This document shows positions 1-11,619 of a stretch of DNA of 64,000 nucleotides, piece after piece. The stretch spans positions 490,434-554,433 of the forward strand of contig NMRA01000026.1 in assembly GCA_002633005.1 (NCBI GenBank), in the 5' to 3' direction. The translations under genes and the position numbers were made by a program. This stretch comes from Phoronis australis (Eukaryota; Phoronida; Phoronidae). A model generated the notes under the pieces. That model saw only the letters and a list, made by a program, of their open reading frames with translations. It was not told the origin of the DNA and made no database searches. Position 1 is the first letter of the stretch, and each line of letters begins with the position of its first letter.

Positions 1-1854
1 AAACTGGCTTTTATGAGCAATTTACTGCCAGAGTCAATTACTTAAAATTAGCAATGAATAGCCTGTTGTCATCTGAATGAGTTGAGGTATGTACTGCTTG
101 CAGTGTTCTGCAAACCTGTGAGGACTTCTCGGGTGAAAACAAGAATGGCCAAAAGTCAAAATATTACCTTATGAAAATCTGTTAAAATGTCTTGATAAGG
201 GAGTTCACATGACGAAGTGAGCTGGCGTGCGTTCAGTAGATGCTAGGACCTACGCTAGGACCTAGCTAAAATCTAGTCAAGGTCATGTGTTCTCATTTAA
301 AATACACGGCAATACCTCACGTAATCTCGAGAAGTCTTGCTTTTTAGCGAGGTCCTAGCGTTACCGAACGGGAGCCTGGTCAAGTGGATATAGTGTTCCA
401 TTATTTCCTGTAAGTTTCGTGAAACGTCGAGACGAGTAAAAAGGTTATGATCCGCAATCTCTGTAGTCCCAAATTTTTCCTAGGATGTATGGGTGAGGCT
501 GTCGAAGCATGATACTTACTATGGGTACTGGGTAGGGGCTTACCTACATAAATCATAGGTCACTGTCACTCAGAAAAGAGCAATGACAATGGATGTGAAA
601 TGGACTGAAAGACAATTTTTCAAATTTGCAAGTTATTACAATGTAACAACTGTCGCAGCTGTCTGTCTCTGGACCTACATGATGGTAATGGCCTCTTAGC
701 ACAGGCAGAAAGAATAGAAAACTACTCTTTAATATTTTGCACATCACTATGTCTAAATTATGGGAGAAAGGCTTCATATAAAACAGAGCATCTATTAATT
801 TAGTCTGTTGGAAATCATGAGTGAAAATGGGTGAAACTCAAAGAAGCCGTCTTCACATAAATCTAGGTGTTACTGTATGTGCATTGATTGGTGTAACACT
901 ACACTGTCGTCAGATGGTCAATGCCATGTAAATTAGATGCGTGTATAAGATCTAAAACTAATACTAACTTGCGAAGCAGCGTTTTAGTATATGATGGTGG
1001 TTTGGTTTGGTTTGATGCATGAACGGATGACTGTGCTTTCAGCTTGTAGCAGCGAGGCTATTCAGGCATGTAGGACCGGTTAGTAGCGGCCTCTAGAGGA
1101 TGAGGGGGATTTTCACTTTTGCTTGAAATGCCTCGCGTCTGAACATGTTCACAGTGACAGTGTCTTTTCGCAAGGTTAAACACCTTCCACTACGCCTCCC
1201 GCAGCAATGAAGAAGTACCTCCTGTTACAGCTAGGTGGTGCTAACAGTCAACTGTAATACTCGATCAGCCCATGTTCCTTCCTGAATGTCTCCAACAATC
1301 TAAATGTGTTTTTATTATTTATCTCAACGCAATTAGGTATGAAATTTTGGGTTTTGCCCACATCTTCTAGGTACCGGCAGTGCCTGTCAACAAAGATTTT
1401 CTACTTAAAGTTTGTTGCCTATGTTTAGACTAAGGTTTATTTCAGTCTCGCACATGGAGTCAGTAACAATTCTTCAATTTGGGGAAAAATTGCGAATCGT
1501 GCCATATTTCTTTTTCAAAGGCTTACCTCATTTCAAATGCTCAAATTTATATCAAATGTTGTTTTGTTATAGCTACACCATACAGTTAAGAAATTTGACA
1601 AAATAAAATTTCAACTGTCCGTCATTCATGTGGTGTCTGAAAGTGAAGAATTTTTACTGTAGGTGGTGGCATCATGGCAACACCTCAAAAAATTCTCTTT
1701 GTAAGCCAATACTCGGCGCCACCCTCTGTCTGAATTTTTAGTTTCTTATTCCGTTCACTCCATATTTTATCCCTTATGGTATTGCATTTATTAGAAGAAT
1801 GTTAAAAGGTAGGATCGTTTTTTGCGGTTTCAATGCTTATGTTTGTACGCTAAT

Positions 1855-2075
1855 TCTCCACTTGTTCGCTCAAAAATAATTATACCAATTTTCAATGGCG
1901 GATTACCTCGCTGCAGATAACAAGAGCTCTGCCAAATGTTGTTTTATGACATTTACACAGTACAAATCAAGCCAGCATTAGATCAACATTTTCATAATCT
2001 TCATTCTTGTGGAGAAAACTGGAAACATGGAATTTCACTGGTCGGCCATGTTGTGTGCAAAAATAGTGAAGACTT
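1855..2075 (+). repeat. Diverged dispersed repeat, family A, copy 1
   Basis: This copy aligns by eye with 4215-4440, 22225-22440 and 23255-23405. The shared order is a motif like ccaaatgttgttttatgaca, then a run around acagtacaaatcaa, then a block like aatttcactggtcggccat followed by a motif like attgtg. The copies are old, with many mismatches. No coding potential or terminal repeats were seen, so the class is unknown. Confidence 0.5.
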
Positions 2076-4214
2076 GCCACAGCCCAACTTTTGTAACGTC
2101 ATGCGTGCTTGTTTATTTATTATTTCTGGCAAGTTTCCAACTTTCTTCATTCTTGGTTTGAATTCATCATGCACCCACAACTATACCCTCGTTTAGTGTA
2201 TTTTGCACCACCTTTTATCGTCAACATTAATTGTATATCATGTAAAGTATGATACTTAATTATCGTTCGTCTCTCTTTGATTTTTCACGAGTTCTTTCTT
2301 AGTCTCTTTTTCAAACAAAACTTGCTTGCATTATTCCTTTTGATCAGTTTCCATCTTTGTGGTTTCTCAAAAAATGACAACATTAAATTTCAAACAGGGA
2401 AACGCTCCTGTCTCTTAAATTAGGATACATGTCCTTCAGTTTAAAGCATTGAATGCTTTGCCTCCGGGAAATGTAAGCTATTGTCAGTGTCTAAAATTAT
2501 GAAATGTTTTTCCAAAGGAGAAATGGTGAATCGCGTATTTAATGAAAATGATTACGTTTTCAGCAAAATTGAAGAGAATGGATATGAAATTAGTAGTGTC
2601 TATTGTTCATCACAATTTTTCTTCCTCGTTGTAGACGTTCCTTAATTTACTTTAGTGTTGAGGTCTGAAATTCTGAGGTGTTTCTCAAATATTTACCACA
2701 TGGTATAGATTGGTTAGATAACAATATGGGTTCTACAGTGTAAACAGGTAGTGCTGTATTTGTATTCCAAGGCAACTATTGGAAATCGTTAGCTGGTTCC
2801 CCTCTCTCTCTCCACATTCAGCACAGCAGGGCGGGGGTCACATAGTCTTGCTCACTGATTAACTGATGTAGGAAGTATTGCGCACCTGAGTTGAATCTAA
2901 TTAGAGCCCATGTGTAGATCGTTTTACCTCCCCCAGCACTTTGTTATCTCTGAATATTGCGAATATGCTTAAAGCTGTTATGAACATCCTTCTATCAAAA
3001 AATAACTGTTGTCTTGGACCGCTTGTCGACCCTCACTCGTCTGAGGGGAAAGGTGCCTTTGCCTTCTGAGAGGGGAATTTTTTGTTTGAGTTATGTTAAT
3101 GACACATCTTAGGTACTTAATGGCAGGCACAGGATTGACCTTCATACTTTTATATGCATTTGTGTACATTTTTTGGTAAAATGTCCTGTTTTGATTTTCC
3201 AAGAACTTCCAACATTGTTGTGTCCACAGTTTTTCGAAATATTGTCTGATGGTAACTTGAAAGTGACAAAACATTAAATTACAATTCATTCTACTTATTT
3301 TTCATTAAAAAAATGGGAAAATGAAATTTCCTCTGCCATATTCCGACTTAAGTTGGTAAGATTTTACGCGGTTCCAGATGTTTACCTTATTGATTATTGT
3401 AGTGTTGAGTGGATGGGTACATGTGCTGGTACCTCTCAGGTCAGTCACCGCACATGCCACTGTGAAAGTGTCTGTGCTGGCTTAGCTAGCTGTGAGAACC
3501 AGTACAGATAGGACCTCAGAAACACCTTTGCTATGCACTAAACTTGTCTTTCTCTGGGTTTGTTTTGGTTACCATGTGCCCATGCTCAGTTATAATTCAT
3601 GCACCTCAGTTACAGGTGAACATGTGTGTTTTTTGATGTGACGTTAAAAATACGTTACCCTGGTTATTTTTGGATAAATAACATTCAGTGTTGACAACTC
3701 CCCCTATGGTGCAATAGAGTGCATCTTGATTGTAATTTCACTTCCTTTGAGCAAACACAATGTCCTACTCGCTATTGAACACAGTCTGCTGAGCACAGTC
3801 TGCGCCAGTCATTCGAGTTTTGTGAACGGGTCCTTTATGTCATTTACCATTGTTCCGTGGATGGTGAATCCATGAACAGTAATTAATGTGGAAAATATCT
3901 CTCCAGAATAATCAAGGATCTGTATTTTACTTGGAAATGAAAATCAGAAATGACTGCTTTGTTTCCCTGGTTGTAACAGTTTGTACAGCCATAAAATATT
4001 ACGGATTTATTGCACCATGTGTTTCTTCAGATATGAAAACTTCTGATATTGTATAGCATTTATAGAAGAGTTGTGGTTTAATTAATCCCTCAGATATTCT
4101 TCATTTCAAAGATTAGATGTTAATCAATTTATAATAGTTGTATGTACGCATTAAAAACTCACAAAAGTAAGCTTTGCTTCCTGATTTTGTGGCATTCCTC
4201 AATGAGGGTTATTC

Positions 4215-4440
4215 ATGAGTTATTCTCCACAAAAAGGATTGACAAAATTGTAATTTTTCTCAAGCTGATCACTTTACAACAATTAATGGAAAATTTACCA
4301 GAAGTTTTTTATGACATCAACATGTAGTACATACAAACATATTAGCAGTAGACTAAAATTTTCTTAATCTTTATTTTTGTGGAAAAGAATGAGGAAATAG
4401 AATTTCACTTGTCGGCCATATTGTGCGACAAATAAGTGAG
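4215..4440 (+). repeat. Diverged dispersed repeat, family A, copy 2
   Basis: Same family as 1855-2075. It carries the block gaatttcacttgtcggccat close to its right end, preceded by a tttttatgacatcaac motif equivalent to that in copy 1. Boundaries are approximate because they come from visual alignment only. Confidence 0.5.
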
Positions 4441-6785
4441 GAACTACCTAAATATCAACTGCTCAGTTGATCACTTGACCATTTACAGAGGAACTTCATC
4501 TCAAGTGGTGTATTACAGAATTGATAGTATTAACCAATGACGTAGGACTTTAGGTAGGCGGACTCAGTTCCAACAGCCAACAACACATCTCCATGTTTGT
4601 TAATCTGTTTAAAAATGGGTTATCTGCAGGTCAAGAAAGTGTAGTTTGATAAACTCGCAGACTGTGTTTCATTTTCAACTGTGAACAGGGACAAGCTCCT
4701 GGGGATTTTGCCCTGACCACATCCAAATATTTGCGGTGCATTCTGGAGTTCTGAGGGCTGAGTTTCAACACACTGATGGATTTCAGATCTTAACTTAACA
4801 TCTCAGTTTCAACTCGAGAGACTAACTGGAGCATAGATTTACTTATGAACACCTGTTTAGATGGCAGTTTTAACCTGGGGTGACAGGACAATTGTTACTG
4901 TTAGACTAAAACTGGAATTACATAGCATCAAGACCCTTGGCACAGTTCCCTGTTCATATGTATTCAAACACTGAGCTCCACCAACTACAGTTGTTTGAAA
5001 TCTCTGAGCCTGTTCAAAATCTTGAAGCTCATTGAAAAACTGTGCTTTTTCTGCTTTATAAGTGGACAAATGACAGCCTTCTGTTTTATTTTTTAAGTGA
5101 TAGTGACGTTATCACCCAACAGTTGTGTCTTTGATTTACCAGATTTAGAGATTAGGATGCGATAACACGTAAACTGAATTTTGAGCCTCGTTTGAAAGAA
5201 AACCGCGATGATACGGGGAAAGTTCACTAACGTGTTGTTGCACAATAGTAACTGAGATTCCCATCACCGTGAAGCCAGTTCTATCATGGAGTCTCAACAA
5301 TTTTGGGAAAAACAATTGCAGCGATGAATCTTTTTTATGTTAAGTCTTCTGACATTGTTGTGAGTGTGTGGAATTTTTCAAGACATTTTGTGATGGTGGC
5401 TCTATGTAAAACTTACAAATAAATAGTCAAGCTTTTATTTGGTGCCGTATTTTATTTTAATTCAATGGTGGCCATTTTGCTAAATTTTATTTAACTTCAG
5501 TGGCGGTCATTTTGCTAAGAAACGATTCGGCGAGATTTCTTTGATTTCAATCAAAAAGGAATTTGTCGAAATTGCCATTTTCCCATTCATCAATGGTTTA
5601 ATAATTGATATTTCCATATGCAGGGTGTTGTTATGCTTTATTGCATACATCTGTGCGGTGCATATCTAGTGATGTAATTTTCCTATATTTGTTTGGAACT
5701 AAAATAAAAAGTTCTGTCATCGGCAGTTCGTGTTTCACAGGAATTTTCTTACTTACCGCAGATTTTCTGTTAATCAAAGTGACAATTTTTATTATGTTCC
5801 AAGTGCTGGATTCTGACGCTAAACGAAACAAATTACTATCAGCTAATTACATGTTAATTGTGTGTCTTGCGTCATCACAGGTAAATTGTCAATCACAAAG
5901 CGTTTAGTAGAGTTGCTGAAGCTGACCAATCAAATCATTAATAAGATTGACCTGTTTCTGTGTTAAGTACATTTGACTAGTGAATGACTTGCCACCTAGG
6001 AACCTGTTTTCTTCTTCTGGTGTCCAAGAGTCTTTGTTATTTTGTGAAAACTCTGTTGTCCGTTAAGCTTAAGATAACAGTGTGGTTTTGTGTTTTTAGT
6101 GATACCAGGTTACTGGAGCTTAAACAGGAAAGGTGTTAGTATTCTTGTTCAATAGGTTTCATTTCAAAGCCGATTTCAGACTAGTGGCATTCTGGGCTGA
6201 AAAGTTGCTCAACGTTACATCTGCTGACATTAAAATTGCATGTGTGAATGACTCGTAACATGTTGCGCGATGAAAGATTGTGGTAATAAGATAAAAAGAT
6301 AAGCAGAAATGTAGGATAAAAAATGGCAGGGAACTTGAGGCTAATCTTTAATAGACAAATCTTTCGTTTAGTCCTGGCACGTACGTTTTGTGAACATAAT
6401 GCACGTCTTACCAGCTTGTAAAGTTTAATGTCCTGTATTTTGTTGAAAGGTGCTTTACTGACTGACTGCCGCTTTTGGTTTATTTCAAATACGTTGTTGT
6501 ATTTGATAACATCTTTAGCAGCGTTGGTGAAATCAGGATACGTAATCAAACGGTGTCATCCTGACTAGCATGACTTAACAAATTCCGATGTCATCTCTAG
6601 TTCAGATCATTTTGACTTATCGTGAATTTGGCGTAAATTCAGTTTGCGATTTATTGCTGGTCATGTCTGGTGCTCATACAGTGCAAGGTAAAAGTAATCG
6701 GACAAAATATTGTTGGCATCATGACAGCTGATCCTGTTAACAGCAAAAAAGACTGATAATAACTATTAGGGCAGCAAAATTCTAA

Positions 6786-7140
6786 TTACATAACGGCTTG
6801 GTCCCCTTACTAACTTATTACAGAATGGCTTAGTCACCTTACTAATTACAGAATGGCTTAGTCACCTTACTAACTAATTACAGAATGGCTTGGTCACCTT
6901 ACTAACTTATTACAGAATGGCTTAGTCACCTTACTAATTACAGAATGGCTTAGTCACCTTACTAACTAATTACAGAATGGCTTGGTCACCTTACTAACTA
7001 ATTACAGAACGGCTTGGTCACCTTACTAACTTATTACAGATTGGCTTAGTCACCTTACTAACTTATTACAGAAGGGCTTAGTCACCTTACTAACTAATTA
7101 CAGAATGGCTTAGTCACCTTACTAATTAATTACAGAATGA
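6786..7140. repeat. Minisatellite, about 12 units of 26-33 bp
   Basis: A tandem array of units reading taattacagaatggcttagt followed by caccttactaac. Unit length varies because the link is actaac, actaact or absent. About twelve copies can be counted, with G/A and T/A alternation suggesting higher-order duplication (one pair of units recurs as a block). It ends at the sequence starting cttagtttcctctaag. A single related unit with the same right flank occurs at 63508-63600, so the array appears to be an expansion within a dispersed element. Confidence 0.85.
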
Positions 7141-8284
7141 CTTAGTTTCCTCTAAGTTCCCATTCATTGTCAGTCATCAGGGGAGACTACTCTGATGATG
7201 AACTCGGCTTCCACCCAAAATATGCTTGGGTTGTAATGTATATATGCAACAGTACAAAGTCGAGCAAATTTTCGGTTGATGTGTCGTGCAACTTTTTGGC
7301 TGCTTGGAACAGGCTTTTAAGTGTCCGTGGACATTATTCTTCTATCAAGAACAATCAATGGCATCCAAGCTGTTTTTGTGTGACTCTTGCGCACTTTCTG
7401 GTGTCTAAATTGGTAGTTGTCAATACTAAATGTGAACTACAACCGAGTCCGCCTATCACGCTATTCATTTCAGACTTTCTACATCATCCTTGTGCCTATA
7501 GTGTTAATGAACATTTATCAAACTCAGTTATCTAGTTTCTCATTTTTGATAAATTGAATCCCTGATTGTGATATATAGAGTGATTAACTAAGGTGTATGA
7601 ATGATGGCTTTCCCTAGTTTCCCTAGGTGCCGCTAGTGTTGTATGGTTGTGTTTGACCACCAAAGGTCGCTTTTGGTCGGAGGGGGCGGGGGACTTGCTG
7701 TAACTGTTTAGTGAATACAGTGTGGTTTTGAATTCTCTGAAGTGTAGTTCATTTGTATCAGTTTGACCACAGCTACAGCCTTGGCAATAGTTGGATAAAA
7801 CGGGCCGTATTTTGAGAACCAGTTTGATGCCTGTTATTCATTGGAGAGAACTGGTTCTCAAAGTGCTGGCACGTTATATCCAACCAATACCACAGCCTTT
7901 TTTGTTGCTGAGCCCATGGACCAAGTTTTAGAGCCACAATCTCTTAGTTTGGTGGTTTCCCAAACTGATGTTTTTCCACGAGTTTCAGTCAGATACGAGG
8001 CTTTTTTCAGTCAGTCATCTGGTCACATATTTATTTCTCTTTATGGAAACTCTGGTCTGTTGAAACTCCGTTGCAACTCTCCTTGGCTTTCCACTAACCC
8101 TGGCTAGTGGCATTGGTGTTATCACTAGTTATCTGGATTACAGCACCAGATGGCGAAGTTGATTCACGCGTTCAGTGTGTGTTGCTTGTCACGACTTCTC
8201 GCGATTACTTACTTCGTAGTGGATTTACCCTTTCTCACTGAAGGGGAGTTGTGCAACTCTGGAGTTTAATCCACCGATTTTGAT

Positions 8285-8535
8285 AGGATTTGCGACAACA
8301 GTGTAATTTAATGGGACATTGTCGTTTTTGCACCTGAAAATGTGGGATTATTGTTAAATGGAATACAGATAGACATTTTGAAGTTCAGAGCTGTAAAACA
8401 ACAAAATCCATCATGTTTTTTGATTTGATTACTAATCGACAGTTCTTGCCACTTTCTGCCAGACATATTCACTGAAATCAAGACCAGTGTCTACGATTTT
8501 ATTAGGCTTTCTGCTATTTAACGCCTGAGATTTGT
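8285..8535 (+). repeat. Dispersed repeat, family B, copy 1
   Basis: Member of a short interspersed family with copies at 20214-20440, 22810-23010, 62450-62640 (all +) and 32925-33115 (minus). The shared core has a gctgtaaaacaacaaaatcc-like motif, a run such as gtgattttattacaaa, then a block around ttgccactttctgccagaca and a tail like actgaaatcaagaccagtgt. The copies differ at many positions, so the family is old. Confidence 0.6.
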
Positions 8536-10184
8536 CTCAGCAACACAGTGTTCTGCTGTCTGCTGTCTGCTGCTACTGGGGAGTTTGTGGGTTTCATTCT
8601 GCGCCACTGCTATTTTCTGAAAATTTGTTTTTTAGCCGAGACCGTCCATTTAAGGCCAAATAGTTATGCTGTGGAAGTGACAAGTTCATTGAAATTGAGA
8701 ATACGAGAGTACAAGTTCACTATAAGTTTGTGTCCTTAAAATTCCAGGGTTCTAGGGTCTAACTTACATTTTAACCATTCTGTTCGTCTTCCCGTTAAAA
8801 AATGCATTTCACCTGGTCTAGCTGACTAAAAACAAAAATCAGGACTTTTACACTCATATAATCTATCTCTTAATATTTCCAGCGTGATAGGATTTTATTT
8901 GTGTTATAAAGAACATCCTAACCATCCTGGAGAATAGGTTCGTCCTTGGTCTCTAGAGGCATTGCATATAAAATGTTCACTTACAATCCTCACCATCATC
9001 GACTCAAGAAATTTATTGGGGTTTGTGCACCCTGAAATTGTAAGTTTGAAAATCCCGCATGTACGCATTACCTGCGAGTTGAGTCAGTTAGAAAAATAGA
9101 ATCCTATCATGGTAAGGAAAATTGTGAGACTGATTTTATTAGAGTAAAAGGACTAATTCACTCTTCATTTTTAGCTTGCTTAAAGATTAGAAAATGCAGC
9201 TTTGTATAATACACCAGGGCCCAGTTGCATCATAGATTATAGATAACAGATTCGCAACTCCGACATTTTCTTGCGTAATATCCTAGAGGAGGCGCCACTG
9301 TCCTAAATTACCTTGCCGGAAATAACACCAGATAATTTGGCCAAGTCTCGCTAGTGAATATGACGTCTTTGCTTCTGTAAGAGCACAGATTTCGTTCATT
9401 GAAAGTATATGTAATTGAAAGTATATGTAATTGGCGGTCCGTGTTGCATTATCACGCGCCACGTTGTTATTGTTGAACAATGCACATGACGTCATGCAAC
9501 AATGATACTTATCCAGTGTATAACTTTGAAGTTTTATGCAACTCAGCCCAGGAAAACATTTCCATGAAGGGAGAAACATCAACTTTTTGGCGTTTTCTGA
9601 AAGCAATAGCAGAAATACTATTTAATGACTGAGTAGAAAATAATTAATGCCATTAGAAAGAGTGGACCTTTGTGCACAGAATAGGGTCAGTTTTGTGACT
9701 TTCAATATCTGCATAAGTATTCTTTTAAACTCATGTGACTTCAGTGCACGCTATCAGAAATTCCCACGCGGTCACACTGTTTAGACCAAAATTTGAGTTA
9801 AAGCCCTATAATTTTCAAGTCACAATATTTCTTTAGTGTTAGAATTCATAGTGCTCATAGGTATAATTAATTTCTTCATTGGGGATCTGTGTTGCCTTGG
9901 TACAAGAGGTCTGCACCTCAGTCACACTGTGTCTTCCTGTTTTCCAGCTGTCTACCCCCAGGTAGACATGTTGTTATCTTCCCTTTGTATAGTACACAAC
10001 CTGTCCATATCCTTATGGGTCAATATGATAAGCCTAGCAGGTCATTACATAATAATTTTAAGCCAATAGTCAACAGCTTACTGCCACATGATGTGCTCTA
10101 GATGCCATGCAACTGAAGTATGGCAGAGGGGGACAAGGTTCCAATTTGTTTATTACAGTACAATCCCTACTGATTTGGGAAACT

Positions 10185-10395
10185 GTATGGCCGACGAGTG
10201 AAATTTTGTTTTCTCATTTTTCCATGGAAGATATGCAGCCCCAAATTAATGTTTTCTGTGTTCAAGTTCTGTACTATAGCTATCATCTGTATGCTTTGAG
10301 AAAATGTGGGCATTCACAACACTGCTAGGACCCCTTGAAAAATGGAAAAGGGCAATTTTAGCTATCATTTATTGGTCAAAAATTGATGAGCTTTT
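10185..10395 (+). repeat. Diverged dispersed repeat, family C, copy 1
   Basis: Aligns by eye with 19588-19775. Shared landmarks in order are gaaattttgttttctcattt, a motif like gagaaaatgtgggcattcac, then acaacactg, and a block like gcaattttagctatcattta followed by ggtcaaaaattgatgag. Part of it (near 17385-17430) also recurs. Class unknown. Confidence 0.5.
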
Positions 10396-10643
10396 ATGGT
10401 AAGGAATTCTTGTGAATGTGATCTAGGTTTATAGTGACCTGGAGGACGTCTGTCTAATGTCAACATCTGATGGCTAAACAACCTAAAGTTCAGTTCCTTT
10501 CTGCCATTGAGGCTAAATGTCTTTCATATACCAGGTACCAGGGCTGTGCCCTCACCACCTGAAGATAAAAGTGCATTTGCCGTTTGAGAGGAGAATGTTT
10601 TGGTTGAGGTGATACTCCCCTTCCCCCATTTCAATCCACCACT

Positions 10644-10747
10644 GAGACCTATTCCACCTGGAGACCTATTCCACCTGGAGACCTATTCCACCTAGAGACC
10701 TATTCCACCTGGAGACCTATTCCACCTGGAGACCTATTCCACCTGGG
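10644..10747. repeat. Minisatellite, 17 bp x 6
   Basis: Six head-to-tail copies of gagacctattccacctg beginning at 10644, 10661, 10678, 10695, 10712 and 10729. Copies are nearly identical; one substitution (ctag for ctgg) is visible. The low divergence suggests a recent, probably length-variable array. Confidence 0.95.
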
Positions 10748-11210
10748 TTGCCGTCATCTGTCGGCAATGCTGAAATATGCTCCAACAGTATCACTTTGCA
10801 GAACTGACTCTTACCTTATGAGGGGAATTTTTAATCATTGGAGGGGGATTTTTTTGCTTCATGAGGAGAATTTCGCGTAATTTTTAAGTATTTTTAATTG
10901 GGGAATGAAGCTGAATCCCAAAGTAGAGGCATCAAGGACGCTGCAGAGTAAATTGATGTAAATTAAACTTTGAAGTTACTTGTCCGGTACCTTTCAAACT
11001 GGCCTTGGAAGTTGGTGGACACCACAGTTTGATGTGTGGGTCATCGAAGATATCGCAAGCTTGTGCTCCAAAAGCATTATGCGGGCATCGTTTTTTCAAT
11101 TTCAAGTATTGTTTATGTGATCGGATAATAACTGAAATGAAATGCTTATAGTGGTAGACTGGTGAATATTTTGAAAAAAAATATTTGAAGTAATACTACA
11201 ATACCTGGCA

Positions 11211-11434
11211 TTATAGACTGTGACACTTAGCCACATTATAGACTGTGACACTTAGCCACATTATAGACTGTGACACTTAGCCACATTATAGACTGTGACA
11301 CTTAGCCACATTATAGACTGTGACACTTAGTCACATTATAGACTGTGACACTTAGCCACATTATAGACTGTGACACTTAGTCACATTATAGACTGTGACA
11401 CTTAGCCACATTATAGACTGTGACACTTAGCCAC
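11211..11434. repeat. Minisatellite, 25 bp x 9
   Basis: Nine copies of a 25-bp unit, ttatagactgtgacacttag followed by ccaca. Units start every 25 bases from 11211 to 11411. The only variation seen is ccaca versus tcaca, affecting two units. The unit is not palindromic and the array has no spacers, so this is a minisatellite and not a CRISPR. The high identity implies recent expansion. Confidence 0.95.
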
Positions 11435-11500
11435 TGACTGTCCAAAGGTGTACTTAAGGAATTAATATTAAATAGCAAGTATGGTAATCTATGTTGAGAG

Positions 11501-11602
11501 TGACACTGACCTGTAGAGGACTGGTGTACGCTTTGACCTGGGAATGATCAGTGACACTGACCTGTAGAGGACTGGTGCCAAAATGCTTTGACCTGGGAAT
11601 TT
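11501..11602. repeat. Direct repeat, about 50 bp x 2
   Basis: Two tandem copies of a block beginning gtgacactgacctgtagagg and ending gctttgacctgggaat start near 11501 and 11551. The second copy has a small insertion in the middle (ccaaaat). It lies about 70 bases after the 25-bp array but has a different unit. Confidence 0.85.
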
Positions 11603-11619
11603 AAGTTTTGAGGGATGAA

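Larger units (their letters stand above)
1..6780. other. Non-coding flank or first intron, diverged repeats
   Basis: No exon is supported here. Open frames are short (up to about 120 codons), many lack a good start, and none resembles a known family. The stretch holds diverged dispersed repeats: bases 1855-2075 and 4215-4440 share a block ending in a motif like aatttcactggtcggccat, which recurs near 22.4 and 23.4 kb. A perfect 11-bp inverted pair (cgctaggacct at 253-263, its complement at 350-360) lies near the left edge. The rest is AT-rich and featureless to me. Confidence 0.6.
7150..10640. other. Non-coding stretch with a hairpin and a repeat copy
   Basis: No exon is supported. A perfect 14-bp inverted repeat (tttgagaaccagtt at 7811-7824, complement at 7849-7862) could form a stem with a 24-base loop. 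A degenerate version of the same hairpin lies near 13840-13885. A 16-bp direct duplication containing gaaagtatatgtaatt lies at 9404-9433. Bases 10185-10395 resemble 19588-19775. The open frame at 7167-7535 overlaps a repeat flank and is not regarded as a gene. Confidence 0.5.

Noticed and set aside
370-450. tRNA-like A box (tggtcaagtgg) at the left end
   Set aside because: No B box or cloverleaf can be found at the right distance.
6786-7140. Possible CRISPR array
   Set aside because: Units are contiguous without unique spacers, vary in length and occur in an animal genome; it is a minisatellite.
7841-8107. 88-codon frame starting near 7841
   Set aside because: The start is TTG and lies inside a 14-bp hairpin arm; no domain recognised.
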